A DNA stretch of 64,000 bases from Corylus avellana (lineage: Eukaryota > Streptophyta > Magnoliopsida > Fagales > Betulaceae), in contig NC_081542.1 of NCBI RefSeq assembly GCF_901000735.1, forward strand, positions 42,820,238 to 42,884,237, in the 5' to 3' direction. Positions 23,001 through 34,527 of the stretch are shown here, piece by piece. The notes beneath the pieces were generated by a model, which worked only from the letters and a program-made list of their open reading frames with translations, searched no databases and was not told where the DNA came from. The stretch's first letter is position 1. Each line of letters begins with the position of its first letter. Position numbers and translations under genes: made by a program.

Positions 23001-26000
23001 ATGACAAACAATCGTACAATCAAAAAGGAAAGGTAGAACCATCTCTCTCACTCTCTCTGTCTTTTTCTCTCCGACAAACTTATGAAATAGTGTTAAAATA
23101 TTTATGGTGACAGTTCCAAGGCCCTGGAATTATTTAGTGGCAAAAATATATTAGAATTACGAAATCAATATGGTTTTTAATGTGGAAAAATATGGGAGAG
23201 TCAGTGGCACGTTAAAATCAAGTAAGAACTCTAGACTAAGTTGGGATTGAGTGTCTTAAGAAATCAGCAACATTTTTCTCAGAAAAGAAGAAAAGAAAAT
23301 ACTTTGTCTTTCTGCTCTTTAAATTTTTGCTGAGCAGGGGATTGTTTATATTCCATATTTGATATAGATTGAAAAAATTTCCTACGATATTCAAATCGGG
23401 GGCACATATTCTTCATGAAGAGGTTTAATATGATTCAGGACTTTTTATCCAAGTAGTGTATGTAAGTTCATTTATGTTCTGTTTGATTGTTGCCAAGTTG
23501 TAAGATAAAGGAACATACAAACAGAACATCAAATTATACAGCCAATTGAACTCTGCCATCTTGTAAGTGTCTGCTTAAAACAATATGGGAGAGTCAGTGG
23601 CACGTTAAAATCAAGTAAGAACTCTAGACTAAGTTGGGATTGAGTGTCTTAAGAAATCAGCAACATTTTTCTCAGAAAAGAAGAAAAGAAAATACGTTGT
23701 CTTTCTGCTCTTTAAATTTTTGCTGAGCAGGGGATTGTTTATATTCCATATTTGATATAGATTGAAAAAATTTCCTACGATATTCAAATCGGGGGCACAT
23801 ATTCTTCATGAAGAGGTTTAATATGATTCAGGACTTTTTATCCAAGTAGTGTATGTAAGTTCATTTATGTTCTGTTTGATTGTTGCCAAGTTGTAAGATA
23901 AAGGAACATACAAACAGAACATCAAATTATACAGCCAATTGAACTCTGCCATCTTGTAAGTGTCTGCTTAAAACAATTATTGAATTTGGGTAAATTCCTC
24001 AAGAGTAGGACTTCTCCACTGATTCTGGAAGCTAGTAAAGAAACCTTGTATCATCTGTGCTTGTCTCACTGTAAACTGAATTTTGCTTTTCATGTTTAGG
24101 ATTTGTTCGATTCTGACCGTGCTGGTGAAAATTGCAAAAAGCATTCATGGGAGTCTAGTTCCTTTTTTCTTCCACAAGCTGCGTTTGGATTTTTAATGAG
24201 CATAGCCACAAACCTATTTGGATCTGTTGGTTCAACTTCACTTCCATGCCCAGTTGTATCTAGCCTTATTTCTGAAGATGGAGATGAAGCTGGGATTCTT
24301 CCTGAGGAAGATGTATTGGAAAGTTGTGATCTGTTACAGACGTTTAGAAAGACAAGTTTAGATCATGAAGTGAAAGAGACCCTAGATAATGAATCTATTC
24401 CGTTTTCAGCAACCACTGAGAACTCTCATCAGTTTATGCAGTTTGATATGGTTGGTGATTGCTCAGACCATCACTTTCTTAATGCTGGTAAAGGATTGGC
24501 ATTGTCTCAGGCAAGAAACATGACTTATCCTTCTAAATGTAAAAGTTAATATTTTCAAACAGTCAAAATAATCATCCTCTTTTTTTTTTTTTTTTAATAA
24601 TTGCCTTACAGGCGAAAAGAAGTTGGTTTAAGAAGGTTCAGCAAGAATGGAGCATTCTAGAGAAAAATCTTCCTGGTCAGCACTTCATCTCTCTACTTAT
24701 CTTTTTCTTTTTTCTTTGGAACTATTACAATCATATCTTTGAGTTGATAACTTGCTGGTTGGAAGGGCAATTATTTTGCAATTTTCAAAACCATGTTCAC
24801 TTCACTATGCTATTGCTTATAAGACCTTTTGTTACCTCTCAGAAACAATCTATGTCCGTGTCTTTGACGAAAGGATGGATCTACTGCGGGCAGTTATTGT
24901 TGGTGCACCTGGAACTCCATATCATGATGGGCTTTTCTTCTTCGATATCTTGCTTCCTCTGGAGTACCCATATGAACCACCTGTAAGTTTTCTCATAGTT
25001 TTCCTGTGCTCATTATTATTTCTGTGATGATATAATACTTCAATAGTACCAAAAGAAAATGTCCATTTCAATTCCTATATTCTTCTATGCAAATAGAAAT
25101 GCTGAGGGCTTACTCTCTATAAAAATGAGGGTGTCACCAAGTTTATAATCTATGCATGAATCTATTCTGTATATACACATGTACATAAAGGACTCATAAA
25201 AAGGACTGGAATCTTATGCTATATCTTGAACAGAATCTTATGCTATTATTGTGACACGCAATTCCACGCAGATGGTGCACTACAATTCTGGTGGGCTCCG
25301 TGTCAACCCTAACTTGTATGAATCTGGAAAGGTCTGTCTCAGTCTTCTCAATACATGGACGGGTACAGGCTCTGAAGTATGGAATCCAGAGAGCTCAACT
25401 ATTCTTCAGGTTCTTCTCTCCCTCCAGGCCCTTGTGCTCAATGAGAAGCCTTATTTCAATGAGGCTGGATATGATAAGCAGATCGGAAGAGCCGAGGGAG
25501 AGAAAAACTCAGTAAGCTACAATGAAAATGCATTCCTTGTCACCTGCAAGTCCATGCTATACCTACTTCGGAAGCCACCTAAGGTACAATAGTTAGCTCT
25601 ATCTCATACTGCTCTACCATTTTTTTTACGATATTTTTTTAAAAGTATTATTTATTACGATATCGTATCATTTTTGTTACGATATTTACCTTTGGAGTTT
25701 TGGCCATATTGAACAAAGAGATAATAGCCATAGTTTTGAGTGGTATATTTTTTACAGAATCATTATATTAGTTTCAGGGGGTGCTTGGATATCCCATAAG
25801 ATAATTATACCTGAGTAGACTTTTAGCATGTGGCCTTTACATTAGTATGATAGTATCCATATCAATATCTGTATCACTTTCACTGCTGTAAATTCAACAG
25901 AGTAAGTGTTGCATGATTTCCAACAGTTATTGCCTGCAATGACTTCAATTGCATTCATCGAAATAATGAATCTATGTAGAAGATTCACTGGGATGTCAAT

Positions 26001-26433
26001 AATGTAGATGCCCCCATTGCTTTCTTCTCTAAAAAATATTAGACATTATCTTAGAAATTCTATAAGAAAGTGAGATTGGCAACTTACCCTGCTATTTCCA
26101 AAGAGAATGAGTTGTTTAGATCAATTATGTCTTTGGCATAATTAAGTATTTTGATTTCACGTGGATTAACTTTTTCTTGTGCAGCACTTTGAAGCACTAG
26201 TGGAGGACCACTTCAAGCGACGCTCCCAACATATTCTAATGGCTTGTAAGGCATATATGGAAGGAGCACCAGTGGGGTGTGCCTTTGGATGCGGAAAAAC
26301 CGACAACGTCGAAAATTTAACGGGGAATTCTACCGGATTCAAAATCATGCTTGCTAAGCTCTTGCCAAAGCTTGTCGAGGCATTTGCCGACAGGGGCATG
26401 GACTACAGCCAGTTTATTGAGCCTGCAAAATGA
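20045..26433 (+). CDS. PHO2: PHO2 / UBC24, giant E2 ubiquitin-conjugating enzyme of phosphate homeostasis
   Basis: Seven coding exons (20045-21496, 22895-23032, 24100-24510, 24612-24675, 24843-24982, 25272-25583, 26185-26433) give 921 residues, close to Arabidopsis PHO2. The start is MMDTFLSDSDWESASESGSS, matching the family N-terminus. The long N-terminal part carries repeated SH3-like segments such as GDYVICGPWLGMVDKV. The E2 core (UBC domain) lies near residues 690-850 with GAPGTPYHDGLFFFD, NPNLYESGKVCLSLLNTW and catalytic Cys757. The enzyme sits on endomembranes and triggers degradation of PHO1 and PHT1 phosphate transporters; miR399 silences it under phosphate starvation, and the leader holds those sites. 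Intron 3 has a GC donor (24511-24512). Intron 2 carries a 393-bp tandem duplication. All other junctions are GT-AG and in frame. Confidence 0.97.
23191..23976. repeat. 393-bp tandem duplication in PHO2 intron 2
   Basis: Copy 1 is 23191-23583 and copy 2 is 23584-23976. They begin TATGGGAGAGTCAGTGGCAC and seem to differ at a single base (ACTTTGTC against ACGTTGTC). There is no inverted-repeat terminus. It is either a very young duplication or an assembly duplicate. Confidence 0.95.
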
Positions 26434-29048
26434 ATTTGCTACAAACTCCAGGGGCTATAGAATTGCCTTACCAAGACATCACTATCATGTATATAAATAT
26501 GTATAATACCAATATGTGCTTGGCAAAAGCTTGGCCATGTTTCCCTAGTTATGGTTGTTGTGTGTGCAGTGGAAACTGTCTGAATAAGGCTTTGTGTTGT
26601 ATCTGTACTATATTGTGGTTTGCAGACTCTTTGAAGCTATGAAATAAGAAGCCATGGTTGGACTGGTGTGTTTGATAAATTATAATGATTTTCCATCTGT
26701 TGATAAGGATGTTATAACTCGACAAAACAAACAGACATCAAACCCCAACCCCACCTGTCCCTCTCGGAACTTAACTAGATTTCCTACCAAATTCTTTTGG
26801 GACAAGCAAAACAAATGCAAAATACAATTTGTAACAGAGAAGGTTTTCTTTCAAACTAGTCTTCCAACTCAATAGTGTGGTAAATTTGTGTTCGTGTGTC
26901 GGGTTTGAATAGTTTCAAGACAAGTGTATAAGACTTTAAAGATTAATTTGAACATGACTATTTAATTAACTGAGAAACACAACCTGACTCACATAACCTT
27001 TTTAATTCACTAAATTTTCAATTATTGAGCATTAAAATGTCATTTTACACTACAAAGTTATATTTTTACAACTAATAATTAAATTAAAGGTAATTTTTTG
27101 TCTTTGATTTTAGGGTTTTTATTTTTTTAATGGTAAATATAAAAAATGTTTTATTTATACGAGTTATGCGGGTCACCTTTGGGTTAAGCTGATTGACCAG
27201 AAATTGACATGTTTATTGTTAGTGTCTAATTGGATCGAACCAGTTTAACTTACATTCTATTTTACTAAATCTTAGCTAGTTAATTTCATTTCGAGTTCGT
27301 GGGCCATATCAAAAATTAACAGCTGTAACCCAATTTATAAAACCCACATCTGTCATTAGAACACGTGACTTCTGCTCTAATGACAGATTTTTACATACAT
27401 TTATAATAAGATTAATAGAGCACCTGACATCTGCTCTTAGAGTCACATATATATCAATTTAATAGACTATTCCAAACCAATTTAAAAGGAAAACTTTGCC
27501 CTTTGTAACAGCTGACCGATTGTCAGATGAACTAAATTGTTGACATTAAACATTGGGCCGGTTGATTACTATTACTCCCAAGTTGCAACAAATCAGCTAG
27601 TCTTAGCAAGGGCCCTAACATGTTCCAAAGCCCAATGGGGGTTTTGCAATTTTTTTTTTTTGTTTTTCTTTCTTTCTTCTCCATCAAAGCTTGTAAATAG
27701 TAGTCATCACCATGACACCATCATCGTTATCTCATAGGATTTTTTTTTAAAAAAAATAAAATAAAATTTTAGAGAAAATTCAAAAAAAAATTTTGATTTT
27801 TTTTTTTTTTTTGTTAATGTTGTGTTTTGTTTTTTTTTATGAGTATTTTTGTCTTTTGGGGGCAAAAATGAATGTTTTCAAACTGAATTGATGACCATGT
27901 CTAATGAGAATTGTAATTTTTTTTTTTTTTTTTTTTAAAGTACATAGCAACGAAACAACAAATTACAACATGCTAAGCAACCCAAACAAAAGTCCTTAAA
28001 CCACCATATCAGATTGGGAAAACAGAGAAAAAGAGGAAATGCATTAAATGAATTATGCAAGCCTCTATAATTTCTTGGCACAAAAAACAAAAAAAACTGA
28101 CCGACAATTAAGACGATAATATATGGTGTGTCAGAATTATAATCATGTTTTTGTATGTACACTTAATGGAAAGTTTAGCATTGACACTGACAGATAATGG
28201 CGATGGAAACAAAGTCATACCTCTCTAAATATACTCAACACTTGGGTAAAAGTAAGTAAAAAAATCAGCAAGTTATCAACATCATTATGATGAGTGGATT
28301 ATGTTAGAAAGGTAGTGACTTTGATTTCATCGCCATTATTGGAGTTTTATTCAGCTAACATTTTTCTTTTTAATTGAGTAAATTATTAAATTATATTTTA
28401 CAAATCTAATAATATATATATTATCACATGATGAATTGGCTGCAACGTTATTTAACGTGGCATATGCACACTCGGATATTACAAGGAATTGGAATTCAAA
28501 AATTCAAATCTATAAAAATAAAATGCAGTTGGGTCCCTTCAATTGTCAATCTCTTAAAAACAAAATAAAATTTACTTCTTTTTCAACTGTTTTAAAATTA
28601 ATATTTTATTTTATTGTATCTAACGATGTATAGTATGCACGACGATAAATGAAAAATGGTAAATGTTTTTCTAGTGTTCTTTCCGGTGAAGAATAACTTT
28701 TATAAAGAGCTGGTGTAAACCAACTCCATTGTGCCCACCAATTAGATATGGATAACTAGGATTATCACACCAACTTAAATGACATGGAAAACACCCAATT
28801 AAATCCACAAAATCCTCATTTTTTCCCCTCTCACTTTCTCTCTCTCTCTCTCCAACGGCGACGTGCTCTCCCTTCCTCTCTCTCTCTCTTTCTCTCCCTC
28901 TCCACTCTCCAGCAGCGAGGTGCATCCCAGTCCATATATTGCTGGAGACGACGCCGGAGCACAGTCCAAAGTTTGTTGTCCAATTTTGTTGCTTCTTTTA
29001 CCATGTGCTTCAGTTTTATCATGAACGGGAATTCAGAGAATTTAGTTG
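26434..29048. other. PHO2 3' UTR and intergenic spacer
   Basis: About 26434-26700 is probably the PHO2 3' untranslated region. A perfect short hairpin lies at 27349-27387 (listed separately). Poly-T tracts occur at 27651, 27799 and 27917. A CT-rich microsatellite lies at 28826-28905. No supported gene. Confidence 0.45.
27348..27388. repeat. Short perfect hairpin
   Basis: Arms ATCTGTCATTAGA and TCTAATGACAGAT (13 bp) flank a 15-base loop containing CACGTGAC, followed by five T. Probably the remnant of a foldback element. No RNA gene is claimed. Confidence 0.6.
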
Positions 29049-29175
29049 TCTCTTGGTGTCCTCCTAATTGTGATATGACTTTTAAAATCACCAATAAATT
29101 AAAAGTCAATAATGATAATCTCAAATTTAACGATAATTTTAAAAGTCACATCACAGTTGGAAGGACACCAAGAGA
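29049..29175. mobile_element. Foldback MITE, ~127 bp
   Basis: The left arm TCTCTTGGTGTCCTCCTAAT pairs with the right arm; the reverse complement of the right arm starts TCTCTTGGTGTCCTTCCAAC. Pairing continues through GTGATATGACTTTTAAAATC against GTGATGTGACTTTTAAAATT, so nearly the whole element is a long hairpin. Similar arms occur at about 44110-44300. No clear target duplication. Confidence 0.7.
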
Positions 29176-29766
29176 ATACTAAAAAAACTCCTAGAATTTT
29201 CCACTGTGAATACATTCTATTTGATTTCATTAAAATAATATGGTATCATCTACAATATTAAATAGGGTGATGTTAAACATCTGTCCGGTGTGATGCACGC
29301 CAGGGTGATTTGATATTTTAAAATAATAAAATATAATATTTTATTATTATAATTATTAAAAATAAAAAATAAAAGCATGGCGCGCATCAACAGTCATGCA
29401 CGCCCTGCGTTCTTAGTATCATGGCCCTATTAAATATAACAAAATAAAAAATAACTTTAAAATAACTTATTTCTGTTCCACTTAACTCATTGGGGTCTCC
29501 AAGCGTCATTGACTCATTGGGGGTCTCAAAGCGTTTTTCCAATCTCTGCCTCGGAACAAAAAGCGTTTTTCCAAAATCGCATTTTGGAAAGCCGGAGCCA
29601 AACGGATCCTATAGATGCCCAACATGAAAGCTGAAGAGACCTATAAATTTAAAACGCATTTCAACGCTTCAAACTTCACCACCAACGCACAGCCGAACGG
29701 ACTCCAATTCTTCTTCTTCTTCTTCTTCTTTCTTCTTCCTCTCCAGCTCCATTGCTCAAATCCCAA
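29176..29766. other. Spacer and 5' leader of the DUF2921 gene
   Basis: AT-rich, then a probable promoter and leader from about 29600. A CTT microsatellite (29708-29732) lies just before the start codon, as is common in plant leaders. Confidence 0.4.
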
Positions 29767-32619
29767 ATGAACCTTTCAAAACCCCACAAATTCCCACTCA
29801 GTCCCTTCCTCTGTTTCCTTCTCGTATTCATCGCCAACACGCCGACTACCACCTCCGACTCTCTGGTCGGAGACCGAAACTCAAACCCCGAAGTCCTGTA
29901 CACCCAGCACTGCAACGATGTCGTTCCCGAGTCCCCATTAGCCCCCAAAACCTCCTCCTTATCCTCGTTCATTAACACCTCCAATATCCTCCGGCTCAGC
30001 ACCGGATTCTTCTCCGGTGGCAACCGGATTTTCAACCGAACCGCCACGGATACCCTGAGAACTCTCTCATTCATCCCCTACGATTTGCAGAAGACCGTAT
30101 CCGATGGCGAATACAAGGTCCAAGCCGTCCTGACCCTCCGAAACCGTGTTGTGTTGTCTATTTTCAACAGCACGAAACACCAGCGGGTGCGCCAGATTCG
30201 GTTTCGGGGACCTAGATGGTCCTCTTGGCAGGCCTTAGGGCAGTTTTCGCTTATTGGGTATTGGTCAGAATCCTCTGGGAAGCTCTGTATGGTTGGATCG
30301 GGCTCCAGATACCATGATCCGGGTAATGTAAAGCTGGGTGTTGTTCTTAAGTTTAATTATCGGATCAATGCAAGTATTTATGGTAGTTTGATTAGTGGGA
30401 CTTTAGAAAGTATGCATGATGATAAGGATAATTCGAACTATTTTGAGCCAATTTCAATATTGGGTTTGAATAAGGATCCGAATTATGAATACACATTGGT
30501 TGAGAAAGCAAATGGGAGTGATTGTTTGAGTGGAAATGGTGGGGGAGATAGTTTGTCTCTAAGCAAGTCGTTTCTCAGTGGTGGTTGTGCCCTGCTTGGA
30601 GGACGTACCGGCAGTTATGAATTGGAATATGGGAGTGATTGTGGTAGTGTCAATTGCAATCCCTTTGGTGGGAGTATTGGGTATCTGCCAAATTCGATGT
30701 ATTATCAAGGAACTCTGTGTAAGCAGAGAGGAAAGGTGCAGATGTTGTTGGGTTTTCCAAACTCTAGTTATAGAGGTAGTGAGTTTCCTTTTGATCCTAA
30801 TGTGACATTGATTGCTGAGGGTGAGTGGGATGAGAAGGAGAATCAGCTTTGCGGTGTTGCATGCCGGATTTTGAATGTTACAGAGTCTTGGGCTAATGCT
30901 TTTGTTGGAGATTGCTCGATTAGGTTGACTTTGAGATTTCCTGCACTTTTTACCTTAAGAAATCGGAGTGAAGTTGTTGGGGAAATTTGGAGCAAGAAAG
31001 ATGTGAATGATTCTGGTTACTTTGGCAAAATTGGGTTCCGAAGTTATTGGGCAAGATCAATTGACGCCGAAAGACTTAAATATCAGTATACTGAGATTGA
31101 CACTGTAAGAAAGTCATGTGCAAAAGGGAAGACTGTTAAGATCAAGGGAAAGACGTATCCTGATGGGTCTTCATTGGACATGAAATTTGATATGTCGCTG
31201 ACAGACAGCAAAGGAAAAGTAGCAGAAGGTTTTTCATCCCCACTATTTGTTGGCGATCAGCTTTATCCACGGTGGGGCTATCGGCGCCCATTTGGGATGC
31301 CAGTGCCAAGGCTAGCAGAGCCTGTTAAATCTCAGCTGAATAACAGTCATAATAGCATGGTTAATATCAGCTACAGGATGAGCTTCACAACTCCACCTGA
31401 TTTCAACTCCCGTGACAATACTTCATCCAAAGTAGTTTATATTTCTGCTGAAGGAATATATTATAGAGATACAGGTATTTTGTGCATGATAGGATGTTGG
31501 CATCTTGGATCAAATAATCAAGTTATTAGTAATGATTCGTTGGACTGTGCGCTAATGATTAATGTCCAATTCCCTCCGTTGCATGCCGAGCATGGTGAAA
31601 TTGTCAAGGGAACTATTGAAAGCACACGAGCGAAGTCAGATCCTCTTTACTTCGAACGTCTTCAGTTGTCTTCTAATTCAATAACCACTACTCAAGCTAA
31701 AGCATCCATTTGGAGAATGGACTTGGAGATTACCATGGTTCTGATTTCTATTACACTAGCATGTATCTTTGTAGGCTTGCAGCTCTTTTACATGAAAAAG
31801 CACCCTCATGTGCATCCTTTCATTTCCATTGTGATGCTCATTGTTCTTACGCTGGGACACATGATTCCTCTACTGTTGAACTTTGAAGCCTTGTTCGTGG
31901 CTAAGCGTAACCAGACGAATGTCTTTCTTGGGAGTGGTGGATGGCTTGAAGTGAATGAAGTAATAGTAAGGGTAGTAACAATGGTAGCTTTCCTTTTGCA
32001 GTTACGTCTTCTCCAACTGACTTGGTCTGCTAGACAAGGTGATGAAAGGCAGAAGGAGTTGTGGGTTTCCGAAAGAAAGGTTCTCTATTTGACTTTACCA
32101 ATGTATGTAGCCGGTGGGTTGATTGCTTGGTTTGTGCACCAATGGAAGAATTCTTACCAGAGACCTTTGGGGCCATTTCTACGACCTTATGGCAAGGTTT
32201 ACCAGCTGCATTCGTTGCGGCATTCCTTTTGGGAGGACATAAAAGCTTATGCTGGTTTGCTCCTGGATGGCTTTCTACTTCCACAAATACTATTCAACTT
32301 GTTCTTTAATTCAGGAGAAAAGGCTCTTGCCTCTTCCTTTTACATTGGAACCACCATTGTTCGTCTGCTGCCTCATGCTTATGATCTCTACAGGGCTCAC
32401 AGTTCTACATGGTACCTTGATTTATCATACATTTATGCCAACCATAGAATGGATTTTTATTCCACTGCCTGGGACATCATCATCCCTTGTGGTGGTCTGC
32501 TATTTGCTGTGCTACTTTACTTGCAGCAGCGATTTGGAGGCCGTTGCGTTCTTCCCAAGAGATTTAGAGAGACTTCTGCATATGAGAAGGTGCCTGTTAT
32601 TAGCAATGACGATTTGTAA
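29767..32619 (+). CDS. DUF2921 family multi-pass membrane protein
   Basis: An intronless frame of 950 residues from the ATG at 29767; the frame is open slightly further left only with a TTG, so this ATG is preferred. Residues 8-30 form a hydrophobic signal peptide. A long luminal or extracellular part follows, with many Asn-X-Ser/Thr sites and paired cysteines, typical of the two DUF2921 N-terminal repeats (compare FGMPVPRL and GIYYRDTGILCMIGCWHLGS). About seven membrane spans occupy residues 655-925 (from ITMVLISITLACIFVGLQLF to IIIPCGGLLFAVLLYL). Automatic databases sometimes call this family RING-type E3 ligases related to FLY, but no RING cysteine array is visible here. Function unknown; probably endomembrane or plasma membrane. 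Confidence 0.92.
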   Translation: MNLSKPHKFPLSPFLCFLLVFIANTPTTTSDSLVGDRNSNPEVLYTQHCNDVVPESPLAPKTSSLSSFINTSNILRLSTGFFSGGNRIFNRTATDTLRTLSFIPYDLQKTVSDGEYKVQAVLTLRNRVVLSIFNSTKHQRVRQIRFRGPRWSSWQALGQFSLIGYWSESSGKLCMVGSGSRYHDPGNVKLGVVLKFNYRINASIYGSLISGTLESMHDDKDNSNYFEPISILGLNKDPNYEYTLVEKANGSDCLSGNGGGDSLSLSKSFLSGGCALLGGRTGSYELEYGSDCGSVNCNPFGGSIGYLPNSMYYQGTLCKQRGKVQMLLGFPNSSYRGSEFPFDPNVTLIAEGEWDEKENQLCGVACRILNVTESWANAFVGDCSIRLTLRFPALFTLRNRSEVVGEIWSKKDVNDSGYFGKIGFRSYWARSIDAERLKYQYTEIDTVRKSCAKGKTVKIKGKTYPDGSSLDMKFDMSLTDSKGKVAEGFSSPLFVGDQLYPRWGYRRPFGMPVPRLAEPVKSQLNNSHNSMVNISYRMSFTTPPDFNSRDNTSSKVVYISAEGIYYRDTGILCMIGCWHLGSNNQVISNDSLDCALMINVQFPPLHAEHGEIVKGTIESTRAKSDPLYFERLQLSSNSITTTQAKASIWRMDLEITMVLISITLACIFVGLQLFYMKKHPHVHPFISIVMLIVLTLGHMIPLLLNFEALFVAKRNQTNVFLGSGGWLEVNEVIVRVVTMVAFLLQLRLLQLTWSARQGDERQKELWVSERKVLYLTLPMYVAGGLIAWFVHQWKNSYQRPLGPFLRPYGKVYQLHSLRHSFWEDIKAYAGLLLDGFLLPQILFNLFFNSGEKALASSFYIGTTIVRLLPHAYDLYRAHSSTWYLDLSYIYANHRMDFYSTAWDIIIPCGGLLFAVLLYLQQRFGGRCVLPKRFRETSAYEKVPVISNDDL

Positions 32620-33675
32620 GGAAAACTCATTCAATATGGCTTTACTACATTTACTACTGGATACATAATTTATTGCACAGAAGTGACTTTTTCATTGTGT
32701 TGTTGGAAGCACCCCAAGCTCAAATTTCCGATGCTTATTAACCAAATTGTCACTCAGATTTCGTTGTTTTATTATTGCTACTCTTGGTCTTGGCATAGAG
32801 TAATTCCTTTTCTTATTTTTGAATACCAGGAGTTGTACAAAATTATATATTGTGTTAGGTTTTTTATTGGCCAATTTAGTGTTCTAAACAAGTGTTTGAA
32901 TGTAAACATTTAGTGGGGTTAGTTCATACTTAAGATTAACAGACAAAATCCATCAAATTTGTGAAAACTTTTAGGGAAGATTTTACTTAACGCTATAAAT
33001 TTTCATTACTTTTGCAATCACTTTCTTAGAGTTCAAAACTCTTAATTTAGTGTATCAAACTTTTTAATTTTTTGCAATCACAACCCTCTCCCGTTAGGGT
33101 TTGAGGTTAAATTAAAATGTTAAAAGGATAAAATTACCCTTATACTCTTGTAAACTTCATAAAATTATAAAAATTACTCTTAAAATACAATTATTATTAT
33201 TATTTAAAAAAAAAAGCTGAAAAAAAAAGAGAAAGAAATTGACTAGGTGTGACTCATGGTAGACCCCATCGCGGGTCTGGTGACCTAGGGTCACAAGGTA
33301 GGTCACCTGACCCTTCAGTTTTTTTATTTTTAAATTAAGGTATTTTAATAAGTTCAACAGATTTAACAAAAAATTCTAACGAATGAAGGAACTGATTAGG
33401 CAAAAATAAGAGGACAAATTGGCATTTTCAATTGAAAAGATCATTTTACCCCTTTTAAATTGTACTAATCGAATCCTCTCAATTTCAAGGGAAATGGAGA
33501 GGATCCCATTTCCCACCAACATTTGATGATACTAGAAGGTATTGTGTCATTTAATTCCAAATTGATTCGATTTGACGGTTAGAAACTATAAAAGTTATAT
33601 CCCACCTAATAGTTATCTTAATGAACTCATCTCAACTGTCCAAATTGATTTGATAGAAAAATCAATTAAAGATTC
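32620..33675. other. 3' UTR and spacer
   Basis: About 32620-32900 is probably 3' untranslated region. 32985-33185 has AT-rich phrases (TTTTGCAATCACAACCCTCT, TAAAATTACCCTTATACTCT) like the terminal repeats of Mutator-like foldback elements; only one arm is recognisable. Confidence 0.4.
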
Positions 33676-33678
33676 TAT

Positions 33679-33972
33679 GGGGGTGTTTGTTAAACTCCCT
33701 CACATTCCCCCACATCCACCACACTATTCACTTCATTTTTTTCTCAAAAAAATATTATTACTTTTATATCAAATCATTCACTTTTTATATCTAATCATTT
33801 ACTTTTTATTACTATTCAAATAAAAAAATCACTACAAAACAAAATTTTTTACTTCCCAATATCACTTTTTCATTTTTTCATACCAATTATTATTATTATT
33901 TTTTTCTTTTTTTTTATCCATAAACAGTGTCCTGTAAAATGAACAGTGCTGGGGTGTTTAACAAACACCCCC
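33679..33972. mobile_element. Tourist-like MITE, copy 2
   Basis: Terminal inverted repeats GGGGGTGTTTGTTAAAC and TGTTTAACAAACACCCCC. A 3-bp direct repeat TAT flanks both sides (33676-33678 and 33973-33975). The core TTTTTATTACTATTCAAATA, followed by AAAAAATCACTACAAAAC, is shared with 7793-8066 (reverse strand) and with 56370-56543. A SINE tail starts directly at its right edge. Confidence 0.85.
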
Positions 33973-33976
33973 TATG

Positions 33977-34093
33977 TTTTTTTTTTTTTTTTTTGGATAT
34001 ATTCACACAAGAGAATGAAGAGGAAAATTCGAACTAGTGATCTCCGCTTCATGAAACGTGGTTCTTAGCCGATTGAGTTATCTCTTGGGGACT
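33977..34093 (-). mobile_element. Short tRNA-derived SINE
   Basis: On the minus strand it runs from a tRNA-like head (GAGATAACTCAATCGGCTAA as box A, AGTTCGAATTT as box B) to an oligo-A tail (T run 33977-33994 on the plus strand). Its tail abuts the MITE at 33679-33972. A related 3' fragment lies at 46821-46890. Confidence 0.7.
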
Positions 34094-34527
34094 TCTAAGG
34101 TTGTTACTTACGTTAACATCATTTGTTAAGGAAATTTCTTATATAATTATATTCCTAAAATACTTTAGCTATAAAACTCCAGTTCTACTAAAAGACTTCA
34201 CGACTCCAAATCCAACTTTTGTCGGAAAACTAAAATCAAAGCCTCCACCTACTGTTTGAAGCCAACCAGCGCAGGGAGGGCGGCAGTTGGAGTACCGGAA
34301 AGTTGCACAGCCATAGGTTACATTAGGCGGCAACCACCGTGACAATATGTTTGGTGAACATGTGCTTGATGATGACCTTTACAAGACAATTAAGTTATAA
34401 ACGCACTTTTAAACAAGACACTTTCCGCAATTTTGTTTAAAAATACATTTTTTTACTTGCAAAATTGCAGAAGCAAACAGACTCTTAAGGCAATCAATCA
34501 ACTTAAAAAATAAATAAATAAAAAATA
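34094..34527. other. Spacer
   Basis: Noncoding. 34395-34488 resembles a worn copy of the AAACGCAC...GCAAAATTGC inverted-repeat elements seen at 5472 and 9949. Confidence 0.35.

Noticed and set aside
27348..27388. Hairpin followed by T run considered as a small RNA gene or terminator
   Set aside because: Arms are only 13 bp and it lies in AT-rich repeat DNA; too short for a plant miRNA precursor.
28671..29182. Frames rich in Arg/Glu or Ser/Leu near 28800
   Set aside because: Produced by a CT microsatellite and a foldback MITE.
33977..34093. tRNA gene
   Set aside because: Box A and box B are present, but the cloverleaf is not intact and an oligo-A tail follows, so it is a SINE.
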